NCBI GenBank assembly: GCA_018806915.1
Contig: JAGKQI010000105.1
Location: forward strand, 2,542,001 to 2,606,000
Direction of reading: 5' to 3'
Length of the DNA stretch: 64,000 nucleotides
Origin: Phytophthora colocasiae
Lineage: Eukaryota; Oomycota; Peronosporomycetes; Peronosporales; Peronosporaceae
The position numbers and the translations under genes are program-made. A model generated the notes under the pieces. It worked only from the letters and a program-made list of their open reading frames with translations, was not told the origin of the DNA and searched no databases. This document shows, in pieces, positions 20,901-33,119 of the stretch (positions are counted from its first letter, which is position 1; each line of letters begins with the position of its first letter).

Positions 20901-23764
20901 GTCTTGGGCCAGGAGTATGATGGTGTAATCCATCCGGTCAGATATACCGGTCGCGTTCTGAACGACTCTGAACTGCGATATCACATTGCGGAAAAGGAGG
21001 TCATCGCAATACTGAGAGTACTCCAAGTTTTCCGGACGCTGGTTGAACAGTCCAAGTTGATCGTGTACACACGGTACTCCGTCTTGAAGTGGGTTATCAA
21101 TTCCAAGTCGGCGGATGGACGGTGTGTACCCTGGGGACTCACACTGTCCCACTGGAATTTGGACATTCGGAAGGTCCAACGGGATGAAGATGGTTTAGCG
21201 GCCATTATGGGCGCCGGAATCACTCCTCGTGAACACTTGGACGAAATCTCGGAATCGTTGATTCCACTGAAGGGACGCATCCGGAAACCACCAGTGATGA
21301 GTATCGAGATGTTGGAGTCCGACTACGAAGGCGTCGTTCTGAGTTTCGACGGAGCTGCCAAGACCTCCAACCGGAAGGGCAGTTGTGGATGCATCCTTTG
21401 GAAGTTACCCGGTTGGACTATCCTCGAAGCTCGAGGTTTCATCTTGGAAGATGTCACCGTGAACGATGCCGAGTACCACGGCCTTCTGAAAGGTATGCTG
21501 ATGGCGTCCGATCGGAAGGTCCAAGAGTTAGTTATCGTTGGAGATTCTCGGATCGTGATTCAACAAGTTCAGGGTCTGATCAACTGCAATCAACCACACC
21601 TCCAAAAACACCTTGCGGAGGCGGAGGTTTTGAAGGCAAAGTTCCAGAGGGTCCGACTGGTGCATCTCAAGCGAGACTACAACCAGGCCGCCGACTATCT
21701 CACTTCCAAGACTTTACTCTTGGGAGCGTCATGGGATGTCGAGGATGAAAGTGACCTACGTCATTTGGAGTACGTATCCAAGATTCCGGAAAAGTTGATG
21801 AAGCCTGAGGTTCCGGAAGTCAAGATCACTCCAAAGACAACGGACCAGTTGAACCTCCGGATGGTCATACTCTGAAAGATGAACCGCCAGATGATCAGCC
21901 TTCAAGTTCTGTGCGCATGAGTGCCCAGGGGCCAGCGGACGACATCCAAGTTGGTGGAAGTTCAGATGACAATCCTCGGGTTGGAGAAAATCTCACTGGA
22001 TCAGAATCTGCCCCCCTGACGTTCGCCGCTCGAGTCATGGCTGCATTAGCTCAGAATAATGATGAACCGGTTGGACGTCCAGATGGACCTCCAATGGGAC
22101 CACTGGAGTTCCAGGCAGAGCGATGGCGGAGGATCAAGGTCCACCAAGACGCTGACGAGTACTTGTCTGAGCTGGAAGTCATTTCTGAAAGGAGAGTTCC
22201 AACGGTTCTCCCCCCGGAGACTCCGAAAGATTGCCAAGGTCGCAGACCTGTTCACGTTGGACAGTCGGGATGTGCTGTACCGGATGACTACTGTCACCCA
22301 GAAGCGTCCACGCGATTTTTTGGGTGATTTGAGGTTGGTTGTTCCGGAGTCACTCCGGTCGGATATGCTACATTATGCCCATGAGGATTTCCAAGGTGGT
22401 CACCAAGGTATCCGTCGGACTCACGAAAAGTTACTCTTGGAGTTCTACTGGCCTGGAATGTATGCGGATGTTGAACGGCATGTGAAGGAGTGTGTGGATT
22501 GTGCCAGTGGAAAGGGACGACCTCAAATGGAGTTCCGTCGCCTGGAAACATCGAACCGGCATATCCATTCCAAGTGGTGTCGATGGATTTCGTCACTCAT
22601 CTTCCGAAGTCGGCTCGTGGGAATACGTTCTTATTATTGTTCCAAGATATGTTCTCCGGATATGTCATGTGCAAACCAATGAGTTCAACGACTGCCCAAG
22701 ATGTTGCTGAAGTCTACGAGCAAGTGGTCTTCCAAAAGTTTGGTGCCAGTTCGATGATCCGACATGACCAAGATCCAAGGTTCATGAGTGCGGTGTTCGG
22801 ATGTTTCCGAAATCTACTTGGAAGTCTTCAACGGGCTACTTTGGGATATCGCCCTCAGGCGAACGGTCAACAAGAACGGTCAGTCCAAACGGTCGTCCGA
22901 AGTATCCGAGGTTACATCATGGAAGCGGATCAGTCCGACTGGGACGACCATGTTGAACGGTTGATGTTCGCTTTGAACACTTCGTTTGATGCCACCCGGT
23001 TGGAGACTCCCTTTTACTTGGTGCACGGCTGGGACGCCCGGAGTACGATTTCGGCAATGTTGGGTCCAAAGGCCAATAGCCTTCCGGAGCGCACAGCCTA
23101 TGAGTGGAGACGTAGTGTGCAACGTGACTACAGTTACGCTGTTGCGTTCGCTGAAGATCTCCAAAAGAAGGCCAAGAGGCGCCGGTCGGAGGTCCAAACG
23201 CAAAAGTGGAAGGAACTGTCCGACCGGTTGAAGTCCGGGTTCGAAAAGGGAGATTCAGTCTGGCTGTACATTCCGAAGGTTCAAACGGGACTTAGTCGAA
23301 AATTGGCTCACATGTGGCATGGACCTTTCCGGATTGAAGAGGAGCACGATGACTTCCGAGTGAAGCTCAAGGTTGAGGACACGGGTTACCGTGTCAACCC
23401 TTGGGTCCACATCAGTCGCCTGAAGCCACGAGCCATCTTTCCGAAACGTCCAACCGTGGAAGTCCAACCGGACGATGACGATGATTTCGACGCTGCCTTG
23501 CTTCCCGAAGACAGTTGGGAACCGGATGTCGGAAACAACGAGTATGAGGTCGAAAAGATCTTGGATCTCCGATGGTCCAAGCGGACCCGAACTTCCAAAA
23601 GAGTCCGAGAGTATCAGGTCAAGTGGAAAGGTTACGACGAACCAGAATGGCTACCTGTGTCGCAACTTAGCTGCGGTGCCCTGCTCTATGAGTTCAATCA
23701 AGGAGCAAGAGCGCGGGCGAGATTCCAAGCGACGCAGGCAGGGGACGATCATCCCCGGGCTTAG
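17904..23764 (+). pseudogene. pol, array copy 1 (PR-RT-RNaseH-aRNH-IN-chromodomain)
   Basis: Protease LLDSGASVSML (Asp codon 18251-18253) and VLLGMDFM. RT: WASPIVIVLKKNG, MCIDYR, MSLDMASGFW, VRMPFGL, active site YIDD 20424-20435; about 80 residues lie between MPFGL and YIDD, and the usual NAP after MPFGL is absent. First RNase H is degenerate: His (20874-20876) and Arg (21072-21074) replace catalytic Asp. Second RNase H has all four acidic residues: D 21348, E 21471, D 21543, D 21693. Integrase: HEDFQGGHQG...CVDC zinc finger, D 22586, RHDQDPRF, E 22874, MWHGPFRI; chromodomain EYQVKWKGYDEPEW (about 23541-23700); stop 23762. Single-base losses or gains near 18187, 18380, 20180, 21834, 22172 and 22524 break it; integrase core to chromodomain is open in one frame from about 22490. 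Confidence 0.92.
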
Positions 23765-23797
23765 ACGTCCAACAAGTCTTATAGCATGTTGGACGTC
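23764..23797. terminator. Hairpin at the pol stop, copy 1
   Basis: GACGTCCAACA pairs perfectly with TGTTGGACGTC over a 12-nt loop (11-bp stem). It starts at the last base of the pol stop codon and lies between the convergent ends of pol and the antisense ORF. Conserved in all copies. A role in RNA 3' end formation or stability is inference; the remaining 24 kb gap to 24060 holds nothing else visible. Confidence 0.5.
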
Positions 23798-24060
23798 CGG
23801 GTGGTGTGACTATTGGAACTGTTACGACGGACATTGATTTGATTTTGATTGTACCTTTTGGAGTGTTCGAGTGACTGTGGACATGTTAGAGATTGGAGTT
23901 TTCGAATGGTGAAAATTGGAGACGAGATGGCGAGCTATGACGAGATGGAACAGTGATGGAAATGAAGGTGAGTGTATTCTGGATGATTATTGTGGGGTCA
24001 CTACGTATGAAATATGCAAGACTACGAAGGCATCCAGATGGAAAACACTCGCTTGGACTT

Positions 24061-27000
24061 TCATAGTGCCCACAGGTCAGAGAACTTCACGCGTTGTCCG
24101 GCCGGAATCAACTTGGCACGAACGTCTGGTGGGAGGTGCGCAATGCGCTCCTTGTCCGACTTGGAATGGCTCCATTGGGCTCGTCCAGGTTCACGCTTGT
24201 CTAAGATCTTCAACTGCTCTTGGACAGTATACGGCGCCGAAGTATCCGGGTTGACGTGCTTTGGATCCATGAGAATCCAGTGGCACAGCTTGTGCGGGTA
24301 CGCCCAGATGCCAGGCTCCATCCAAAGTGAGTCCGGGATGTCGGGATCCAGCTCCGTTTGGAGTGCGAGAACGCGCTTCCGGAAGGACGCTTGGTGGTTC
24401 GACCGATCGTTCTGCATCTGACGTACGAGAGCGGGAGCATCGGCCGAACCATCCAATGTCAACCAGTGACCAGCGTTCCAGAACGACCGGACATTCCGTG
24501 AGACGAACTTGATCCACCGACCCAACGCTTCCACCGTGTCATCCGAGAGGTCATCGCGCTTGTGAAAGAAGAACGTTTGGGTTCGGTTGGAGAACATCTC
24601 ACTCCAAGGTGCGTCCGCCATGAGCTGCTGGATCTCTGAGAACTTGGTTGTCGAACGGGACTTCAAGATCTTGATGTCCCAACGGTTGGGTGCGTAGTCC
24701 GGGAATCCAAACGTCTGGAGCGACACCCCATACATGGGGTCCCCACGCTTCACCCGGACCCCGTAGTGCAGCCACGACTTGTTCTCGTCGTCCGGGCTCT
24801 CGATCACTTCTTTCTCCGACTGGGTAAGGTCTTCGTAGTCCTTCCGAGCGAGAGCCGTCCGGGCAGACTTCGTCCGACGAGACTTCTTGGAGGATTTCGG
24901 CGTGGCAGGTGTGCTGCTGGAGCTCAGACGACGGCGTGCAGAACGTGGAGGAGTCTTGATATCTTCCTCCTCTTCTTCTTCTTCGGCATTTCCGTCGTCG
25001 TCCGGGTGGAAGTCCTCGTCCTTGGACTTGTCATCCTTGTCTTCGACCAGAGCTTCAGGATCGGGATCTTCCTCAACTCCAGACTCGCCTTCCACCATTG
25101 GACCCCAGAACTCCGGCTGAACATCTTGTTCCACGAGATTAGCCAGAATGGCATCGGCCATACTGAAGTAGCGGCGAGGGACGTACTTTGTCCAGTGGAC
25201 GTCGTCCAGTGCATTCCAGTACATCATCCGGACAAGCATCGAGAGGAGGACATCCAACTGGAAGCCAAAGTGAGCCGAGCGATCATCGTTCAGCCACTCG
25301 ATCACAGTTGGAAACGGGACGCCCGTGCAAATCAGCATCTGGACGTCCAAACGGAGATCCTCCCAAGCAACCGGGTGATCTGCCAGAGACTTCCGAGCCT
25401 TCTCCACAGTCCAAGACAACGGGTACTTGTCGGAGAGACAGTCTTCGTTAGAGTGAGCAATCCACCCATCGGGTCGCTCTTGAACCTCCTCTGGAGCCTT
25501 TCGAGACTTCTTGCGGCGCTTGGAGCTTGAAGGTCCGGCTGGAGGTCTAGATCGCTTCTTGGAGGACGACGAACCGGAAGACTTGGACGAATCCTTCGTC
25601 AGGTCGATCTCGTCGCCGGCCGGAGGATCGCTCTCCTTGGACTCATCACCGTCTTCCGAACGAGGGAGTTGCGTGAATGGCGGAACGTGTGCCGAGTGTC
25701 ATCTGGAGTCATCACAGTAATCATGGTACGCCAGGACGACGGCACTGGGACCCCATCGCGAAAGTGAATCAAAAGTTCCAAGAGACGCTCCCAGTTCAAC
25801 TGGAGCTCAGAATTTCCATTTCCACCGTGACCGAGAAAGTTCATGAGTCCAACCGGACTGAAGGATTGACAAGACTTGGCGGCGGCTAGTTGTTGTTGCA
25901 GGTCTCGAACCTGACGCTGGAGACTTTGCTTGTCGCGCTTGTGTTCTTGGATGAGCTGTAAAGTGTCAGCTCGGAAGTTCTGCACGAGTTCCTCCTTCTC
26001 GGCTGCCGACATCGATACAAGCCGTTCGAGGGCTTGGATTTTCAGCTGAGACTCACGTTTCAAGTTGTCCAAGGAATCCTGGACGGCCAGTGCATCCGTC
26101 ACCGCCGCGTCTGTATCTTCGAACAGTGTCTGGTTCCGGGTGAGCTTTTGGATGACGCGACGAAGGAGAGAGACCGTCCCGAACACGCGATGCGCGAGAC
26201 CTTCGGGTTCGAACTGCGTCACGATAGACGCAACTTCCCGTCGGACCAGCAGGTTGTTCATTTCGGAATCCAGGGCATCCCCATCCAGAGGACGACCTCG
26301 GGGCACCAGCACGCGATAGTCCAAGTTCACTTTATCATCGAAGAACTGGAACAACTCGGACTTCTCTGCAGTTGACAGACTCTCCAGCTGGACCATGCCC
26401 TCCAGACCACCATACCCATCTTGGACGAAGACACCAGGCTCCAAGTGGCGATCTGCCAATGGGACTCCAGCGATACGGACGCGCTCGTCGGAGCTCATGT
26501 CCTCCAAAGTGTAATGACCGGGCCCCAACGTGAGAGTGGATACAGCCTTGCGCTTGAACAATCCGATGCTGGAGGCCTCTCTGATGGTCACGAGCGAGCC
26601 AGGTACCTTCGCCGTGTCTGGGAAAGCAGGTGCAGGAGGCTCCGACGCGTGGCCACTGCCGTCGTCCTCCTCCCTGAAGTCATCCTCAGCCGTGGAATCG
26701 CCGGGAGCCGCTCCGGCAGACACTTCCGTGCCGCCACCACCGTCGTCGTCGGCGCCAGTCGCTGCAGGAGCATCAGAAGATGCGCGTGAAGGCGAGGCGC
26801 CTGTCGCAGGTGCGTCGGACGCCGAGGCGCTGCTTGGGGTCGCCATCGATGCGTTCAAGAGCTTGGAAATCGGGTTATGATTGGCGAACTGCCGTTTGGA
26901 TTTGATTTGAGTCGTGATTGGGTAACTTGGGACGGGGCGCAGAAAGGAAGCGACCTCCGCCAGTTGAAGAACGGAATTGGAGTTTGCCGAGAAAGGAGAT

Positions 27001-27143
27001 CTTCTGTTGTACTGAACTTTCGTGGACACAAAGCTCCCGCCGGACTGATCGACCTTTTTGGACTGAATATTCCGACCGAACCGACCTGAAGGTTTAGACT
27101 GACTGGGAGTTTTGCAAGATGATGTCGCCCCACTTCGTCTCAT
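24061..27143 (-). pseudogene. Antisense ORF, array copy 1 (about 1,027 codons, one frameshift)
   Basis: Minus strand, ATG at 27143 only 60 bp from the 3' LTR; an alternative start is MATPSSASAS about 99 codons later. Order of regions: basic Ser-rich start, Ala/Asp-rich segment, an ordered-looking block (LFKRKAVSTLTLGPGHYTLE), a coiled coil (IQALERLVSMSAAEKEELVQ), VGLMNFLGHGG, basic cluster SKRRKKSRK, a second block (VAWEDLRLDVQMLICTGVPF), an acidic Glu run, basic SKKSRRTKSAR, and a C-terminal block ending FSDLWAL. The basic clusters would suit a nuclear protein. No signal peptide or membrane span, so not an envelope gene. One lost G near 25684 splits this copy. No family recognised. Confidence 0.75.
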
Positions 27144-27189
27144 CGTGTCCTTTCACCTCGAGAGTAAATTTCTCAATGAGAGCACATGA

Positions 27190-27202
27190 CGAGAGGGACG
27201 GT
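27190..27202 (+). other. Polypurine tract, copy 1
   Basis: CGAGAGGGACGGT abuts LTR 2. The purine run is short and interrupted by pyrimidines, but position is right and identical in all three units. Confidence 0.6.
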
Positions 27203-28713
27203 TGTGAAGATGTGGCTCCAGTTTTTACGGAGTAAATACCCCAGCTACGCTCTGATTGGCTCTGAAAGTACTATATTGGGACGCTGCGAGCCAAGGAGGA
27301 TTGAATGGACGAAATAAATGTGGATTCCGGAGAGCCCAGGCGAAGTCAGTCCAAGATCTCCAGTTGGGACTCCAAGTGGTATACGTCCGGTTGGACGTAC
27401 ATACTCAAGTCAAGTGATTTCCTGGACTGCCGCCTTCTGCCCAGTTGACAGTTACCTGATTTCGAGATATTGGAGTTACTTTTGGATGTCCAAGTGGAAG
27501 ATGGCTGTTTGGATTGAACAGGTCCAACCGGACCAGTCCAGATTTGTACCCAGAGTCCAACCGACTAGCCCTGATTTGTACCCACGATCGGCCGTTGAAG
27601 ATCCGACCATACTAGACCCAAGTGTTTTCCGACCGACCAAGACGACCGACCATGATCTGTTCGGCACAGCTGGAATTCGGCCATGTTCTTCGGTGTTCTT
27701 CGGATGTGTCAGGTCGCCTCCGGATAAGCACGCCTCTACCTATAGTGAAACCAAGTCTATTTTGCATGTTTAGCTTTACAACGGATAGTTATATATTAAA
27801 GAGAGTTCAATTTGCCACCAAGGGCGCAAGTGGAAGAGCGGAGGTTTCCCATAAGCCACCACTGTGAGCACTGCCGACCAGCCTCGAAGTCGAGGGCTCG
27901 GAGTCAGCGAACAAGCGTCAGGCCGCGTCGACTATCGTCACCGCCGCGTGAATCTCCGCCAGGTTAAGACCAAGTTGGGAAGGTGATCCGGGCGGCGATT
28001 CCTGGGCGTGACCCTCCCATTTCATATTCCAGTTGGACATTCCAAACGGTCGTTTGGTTTGTACATTTCATATTACAACTGCGTTTTAGGAGGTTATTAG
28101 TAGTCACCCCTGAAATTGATTGATTGACTGCTGTGTGATTGGACTGTATTTGTGTGTGTGTATTTTGGAGTGGTCTATAGTATTCTGGTACATTTGGATA
28201 ATTGTCTTCTGGGAGTCCAAGTGGACTTGCCAGAAGTGGTGCGCTAAAGGACCCCTGGATTGTGCCAGTGTCCTGGTTGGAGTGTCCAACGTCGTACTGG
28301 CATTTGGAGTGCCCACCGCTCAAGGGCCGGAAAGAATAAGAAGCGGCTGTATATTTGCATTTAACTCTCTTGTATATTGGTTATCTGTTGTTGGAAGGCT
28401 TTGCTAATAGTCTCTCACCTGCATTCAGACTTAACCACTGCATTTGGAAGTGCATTAGCACTCTACATCTGGATCCAGTCAAGCTTTTGGAAGTAACTCA
28501 TCCAGGTGGAACTCCTCGCGTTCGAAGACAAAACGACACCTACGAGGGTAGTCACAAGGTCACACGCCAACCCTCTTCCGGATACCCATTTGGATCCCGG
28601 TTGGAGGTTCTGACTTTCGTTAGTCCGACCGGACATCTTTCCAGTCGGACTTATTTTCCGGAAGACACGCTATACGCACCTGGGCGGGAAAAGTGTTCAC
28701 CCACTTCGCCACA
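27203..28713 (+). repeat. Array LTR 2 (1511 bp), shared by copies 1 and 2
   Basis: Same ends as LTR 1. Differs from its siblings by single-base losses such as CCGACTAG near 27560 and TATTCTGG near 28183. Carries TGGTCTATAG like LTR 3 but GACTTAACC (near 28430) like LTR 4. No target duplication flanks it. Confidence 0.95.
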
Positions 28714-28715
28714 GC

Positions 28716-28744
28716 TGGTGCGCGTGCCCGGATTCGAACCGAGG
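28716..28744 (+). other. Primer binding site, copy 2
   Basis: Identical to the copy 1 primer site, two bases after LTR 2. Confidence 0.85.
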
Positions 28745-28819
28745 ATATCACCGAGTTATTTTTATATTTTGATTAGTTTCGGGGTTTGAGTACTAACTAA
28801 CTTTCTGATCGTGATTGTT

Positions 28820-30878
28820 ATGACTGGAAGTGAAACTACACGCGAAGGAAGAGGCGACGCGTCTGGAAGCGGTATGGCTACGAGAGCGTCGAGAAGGTTG
28901 AAAGGGCAGCAGCCTGAGGAGCATGAAGATTTGGAAACCATTGTGAGAAGAAATCGTCAGGCGAACGCTGCGAAGCGGAGGGCTGTCCTTGAGGCGAAGG
29001 AATTGCTGGAACGTGAAGAAGTCCAGTCGGAGGCCGACCAGTTGGACGCGCACCACGCGAGTCAAGACGGAAGTGCTTCCGAAGAAGCTTCGGATGGAGA
29101 AGGCGATCCTGAGCAGGAGGAGTCCGGGTCCGAGGAGGATCCGGATGGAGAAGAGGAGTCTGGATCGGACGTCGACCCGACGAAGACCCTTCAGATGAGT
29201 CCGGTCAGGAGGTGTCCGAAGGGGAGGAGATCGAAGCTGTGGAAAACGAGGCTGAGGACTCCGATGGAGAGGACGCGTTTGAAGATGTCCAGGTGGAGGA
29301 TTGAGTTCCGGATTCTCCTCCCTTGGAAGATTTTCATTTGGATGCTGATGCCCCCGTTGAACTGGCTTCAGTCGAACAGGAGTATCGACCATTGTCACCG
29401 GTCCGGGAGGACATTGCGCTGGAAGACACGATCGTGACTTCGCCAATGACTCCGGACGTCCAAGTACCACCACTGACTCCGGACGAATCACCTGTTGTGG
29501 AACAGTCTGGGACGCCGGCTCAACAAGCTTCTGGAGTTTACATTCCGGACGCCCAAATGTTCGAACCTCCGAATGTTCAGCCGGAAGTTCAACCGGCACC
29601 GTCGGAATTCGAGATGACGGAAGTTCAAGCGAAGGCGTATGTGGCCGATCAAGTACGACGTTGGGAGCGTGATTGTTCCGAAAGGAATATCCCACCCGAG
29701 GCCCGATTCGACTGGCCGCAAGTCAGGCTGAACTGTGAACCGTTCATTCGGGCGGCGTCCATGACTTCGCAGTATTTGGACCGCCGGATGTCGATGCCAG
29801 CTGAGACTGACGCTTGATCTCCGAGTTGCAGATACACCGTCAAACGTTCGGAATGGCTCGGGACATCCAAGCGGCGTTGATTCCACATTCGGAGTTTTCT
29901 CCGCGGGAATGTATTGCTGTTCTTCAGACATTACTTTTCGAAGCTGGATTTGGATTTGTCAACCTCGTCCCGGGATGGTTCCGGACGCGTGTCTACAAAG
30001 TGCATCCGGATTTGGTCCGTCAAGTGGTCGGAGACATGCTCCAGCTATTGGTGGTCGAATTGGTCGAATGGAGGCAAGTGGTTGTCCAAGCGACAGAGGC
30101 CAACCAGATATTGGCAACTTCTGGGAGACAAAGCTTATACGAACAACATCCAGAAGTGTTCAGCCAAGATGAAGGTGTGTTTATTTCGGATTACGAAGTA
30201 TCGCTGTTTGGATGGGAATTCGCGAGGCTGCTGAAATCGGCTGGATTCCAGAAGGTACGCAGTCCAAGAGGACCCGTTCAGCCGGAGGTTCAACCGAAGC
30301 GTGTCCAGCGAGTGATGCCCCGAGCGCCACCATCGTCTATCCCGTCGCCCGTTACATCATCGTTCCCATCGGCACCATCGTCGTTATTCCAGAGTTTGGG
30401 GTCCAGCCGGACTGGGTCGTCTAGAAGCGGCATGACTTCTCAACAGAGTATGTCCGATCAGACGAATCCATCCGAACGAACGAGTTCGATTGAAGAGTCA
30501 AGCTTGTTTGGAACCTCCGGAGGGTCGAGTGAGTCGATGGCTAGCGCTTCGTCAGGGACGCGGACTTCCAGGAAGAGCACGTCAGATTCGTCAGGGTTCG
30601 GAATGAGTCGATCCGCCGGATCGCATATGCCGTTCCCCAGGTTCACTCCTATGGCCATGTCCGCTCGGGCTTCAGGAGGCGCTATGCCCATGGAATCCGG
30701 AATGGCTTTCCAGATTACTCGCGAGAATCCTCGTGGACGCTCAAGTGTTGTCCAACAAGATGATGTCGATCTGGAAGAGTCTAAACCGGAGAAGCCGAAG
30801 AAGAAGCATTTGAGACGACGTGAAGCGGCCCGCGCAGACAAGTCTTCGAAATCCAAAGAACGTGGAAGTCGAAAGTGA
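28820..30878 (+). pseudogene. ORF1 upstream of gag, array copy 2
   Basis: Same protein as in copy 1, ATG 28820. One G is lost at 29179 (CCCGACG for CCCGGACG), shifting the frame before the shared TGA (29302-29304). The CAG codon that is TAG in copy 1 is intact here. A further lost G near 29816 (GCTTGATC for GCTTGGATC) creates a stop in the middle domain. After that the frame is open to 30878 with the Ser-rich segment and basic C-terminus. Non-functional as it stands unless read in pieces. Confidence 0.7.
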
Positions 30879-30969
30879 ACGGCGCCATGAGACTCCAACT
30901 GGATCAGTGCGGTCCGAGCGGTCCTCCAAGTCTGCAAGTTCCGGATCTACCCAGGTCGCGTTGAACACC

Positions 30970-33119
30970 ATGTACCAGCTTCAGAAGGTCATGGCCGCGG
31001 ATGGAGGACCAGCAAGGTTCTGCACTCGAGAAGATGTCTGGAGACCTGGACAGCAAGCTGGACCGACTGTTGGACTCCAAGTTCGAGAAGCTGTTCCCGA
31101 AGCAGGAGCCGACCCAAGTGTTCACTGCGCGTCCGGAAGTCCAGGCGGATTTTGGACGTCCAGATGGCCCCTCGTTGGAACTCGAACAGGACCAGAGGGA
31201 CACCACTCGGGACGTCAAGTCCAGGTCTAAGCCGTCGAAGGAGCTCCGCAGACTACAGCGAGAACTAGAAGAATCGGAAGCTACCCGGAAGAAGGAGCGC
31301 GAGGCATCTTTGGCTGTCCAGAAGTTCCTAGCTACGCAAGTCCGAGATCTTCGGGCAACGACAGCCAAGGAATTTGTGAAGCCAAAGGCGTCCGGACGCA
31401 CTCCGGATATTCAAGATCGTCAGCCGTCTGGTCCAACGTCTTTGCACCAAGTATCCAGCGGCGCATCCCAGGGAGCATCTTCAGCCGATTCCCAGAAAAC
31501 AGATGTTTTGGATCCGGATGGATTGCTGGCCGCTCAACTTGCGGCCGCCCTCCAAGTTGTCACACGGGAGACGAAAGCGCCCAAGACTCACGAGGCGAAG
31601 GCGCCGACACAGCAGGCTCTGGTGGCGAGGAAAGATGCAGACGCTGGACGACGAAGTATGTCCGGACGGAGCTCGCGTGATGTCCAGAAGGGGTCGAAGG
31701 ACACGTCCGGACGGAGCTCCTCGAGACGTTCAGATGTACCGAAGAAGACCTCGTCGAGGAAGGACAAGTCGTTGAGGAAGCCGTCCTCCACCCGGAGGAA
31801 GAGATACTCCGACGATGATCCAAGTTCTTCCGGTTCGAGTTCGAGTTCGAGCAGTGATTCTGACTCTGGAAGCTCCGATAGCAGCTCATTCGAAGACGCA
31901 ACTCCGGGACTCACGACAACGACTGGTCCGAATGGGACGACTACGTACCTGTTCAAGCCTTTCGTAAACGCGAGCACGTTGGAAGACTTCGACGAGAAGG
32001 CCGCGTTGTCCAATCGGATGCGCTGGTTAGAGCGATTTCAAAGTATGGCGGTTCAAGGCGGCTGGGCGGACAATGTCAAGATCTACGAAATGAAGTTGAA
32101 GATGTCCCCGGCTGTCCGGAATTGGCGTGCGAATTTGGACTCCAAGGTGCGTCGGAAGTGGAAGCCCTTCTTGAAGGCATTCCGAGAGCGATATTGCAAG
32201 GCGAAGACTTCGGATGCGGAACGTTATTACACGATGATCCAAAAGAAGTCGGAGACCCCGTTGGAGTTCTACTACCGATTGAACGGTGGCGGACCGAGCG
32301 GGTATTGAAACCGATGGATCGAGTAAGCGCCGCGAAGACCATCTGAAGGTTTTCATGAAGAAGCTTTTAGACTCCCGCCTCCGGACAACACTCCAAGGTC
32401 AGCGTCTCCGAAGTCTGAAGGACGTCGAGTACGTCTTGAAACAGCATGAAGACTTGAATTGGGTTGACGACTACGATACCCCTCCTCCAAAACGGGACTT
32501 CCGGGCGGACAATGTGTCCCGTGACAAACTCCGGTTGAAGCGGTCCGGACGGGCATATCTCACTCGGAGTGACGATACTTCGGACGATGATGACCGTCAT
32601 GTGACGTTCCAAGAAGATGAAGCCACAACCACTCCGGAAGCGAATGCGACTTCGACACCTGAACTCCGAGAGTTCAAACGTCACTTTTCCAACTATGGAT
32701 GATCTTTCGACGCAGTGTTCAAGATCCTTCAGGAAGGTGGATGGAAGTCTCGAAGTCCGAATGACCATACGGATTCCGGACGTCAAGGCCATCCGGACTC
32801 CAAGCGACAAGGATTCCGGAATCCGAATTACTCCGCGAGATATTGCGAGAATTGCCGGGGTTTTGGACATGTCAAGGAAGATTGCTGGGCGGACATTGAA
32901 TGTGAAAGATGCCATCGAAAGGGGCATCCGCTCCGCTTCTGCCGGACTCGACAGTGTGAATTCTGCAACAAGTATCATGAAGGACCGTGTGGAGAGTTCA
33001 AGGCGTTCCAAGATATCAAGAACCTGATCCGACAAGGTGCGCTAGACATACCGACTGCCATCCGGAACCAACTTTTGGATCCGGAGGACAATTCAGGGGA
33101 ACAGCCGTCAAACCAATAA
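30970..33119 (+). pseudogene. gag, array copy 2
   Basis: ATG 30970. An extra C near 30993 (GGCCGCGG) shifts the frame just after the start; the second Met of the same region (MEDQQGSALEK, 31001) restores a long open stretch through the Retrotrans_gag core to 32308. The +1 G shared by all copies follows near 32284. Two bases are lost near 32653, as in copy 3, and another near 32708. The zinc knuckles CENCRGFGHVKEDC, CERCHRKGHPLRFC and CEFCNKYHEGPC are present in one frame and the stop TAA is 33117-33119. It keeps LNWVDDYD where the other copies have LNLDDDYD. Confidence 0.8.

Noticed and set aside
24766..25530. 254-codon plus-strand frame opposite the antisense gene
   Set aside because: Leu/Arg/Val-rich complement of the antisense protein with no motif of its own and no plausible start context.
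24061..27143. Envelope-like gene, which would make the inner element an errantivirus
   Set aside because: The ORF is on the opposite strand and shows no signal peptide, membrane span or furin-like site.
28793..29695. Pro/Arg-rich 300-codon frame on the minus strand opposite ORF1
   Set aside because: It mirrors the acidic GAG/GAA and TCC codons of ORF1, is low-complexity, and is broken differently in the other units; a shadow of ORF1.
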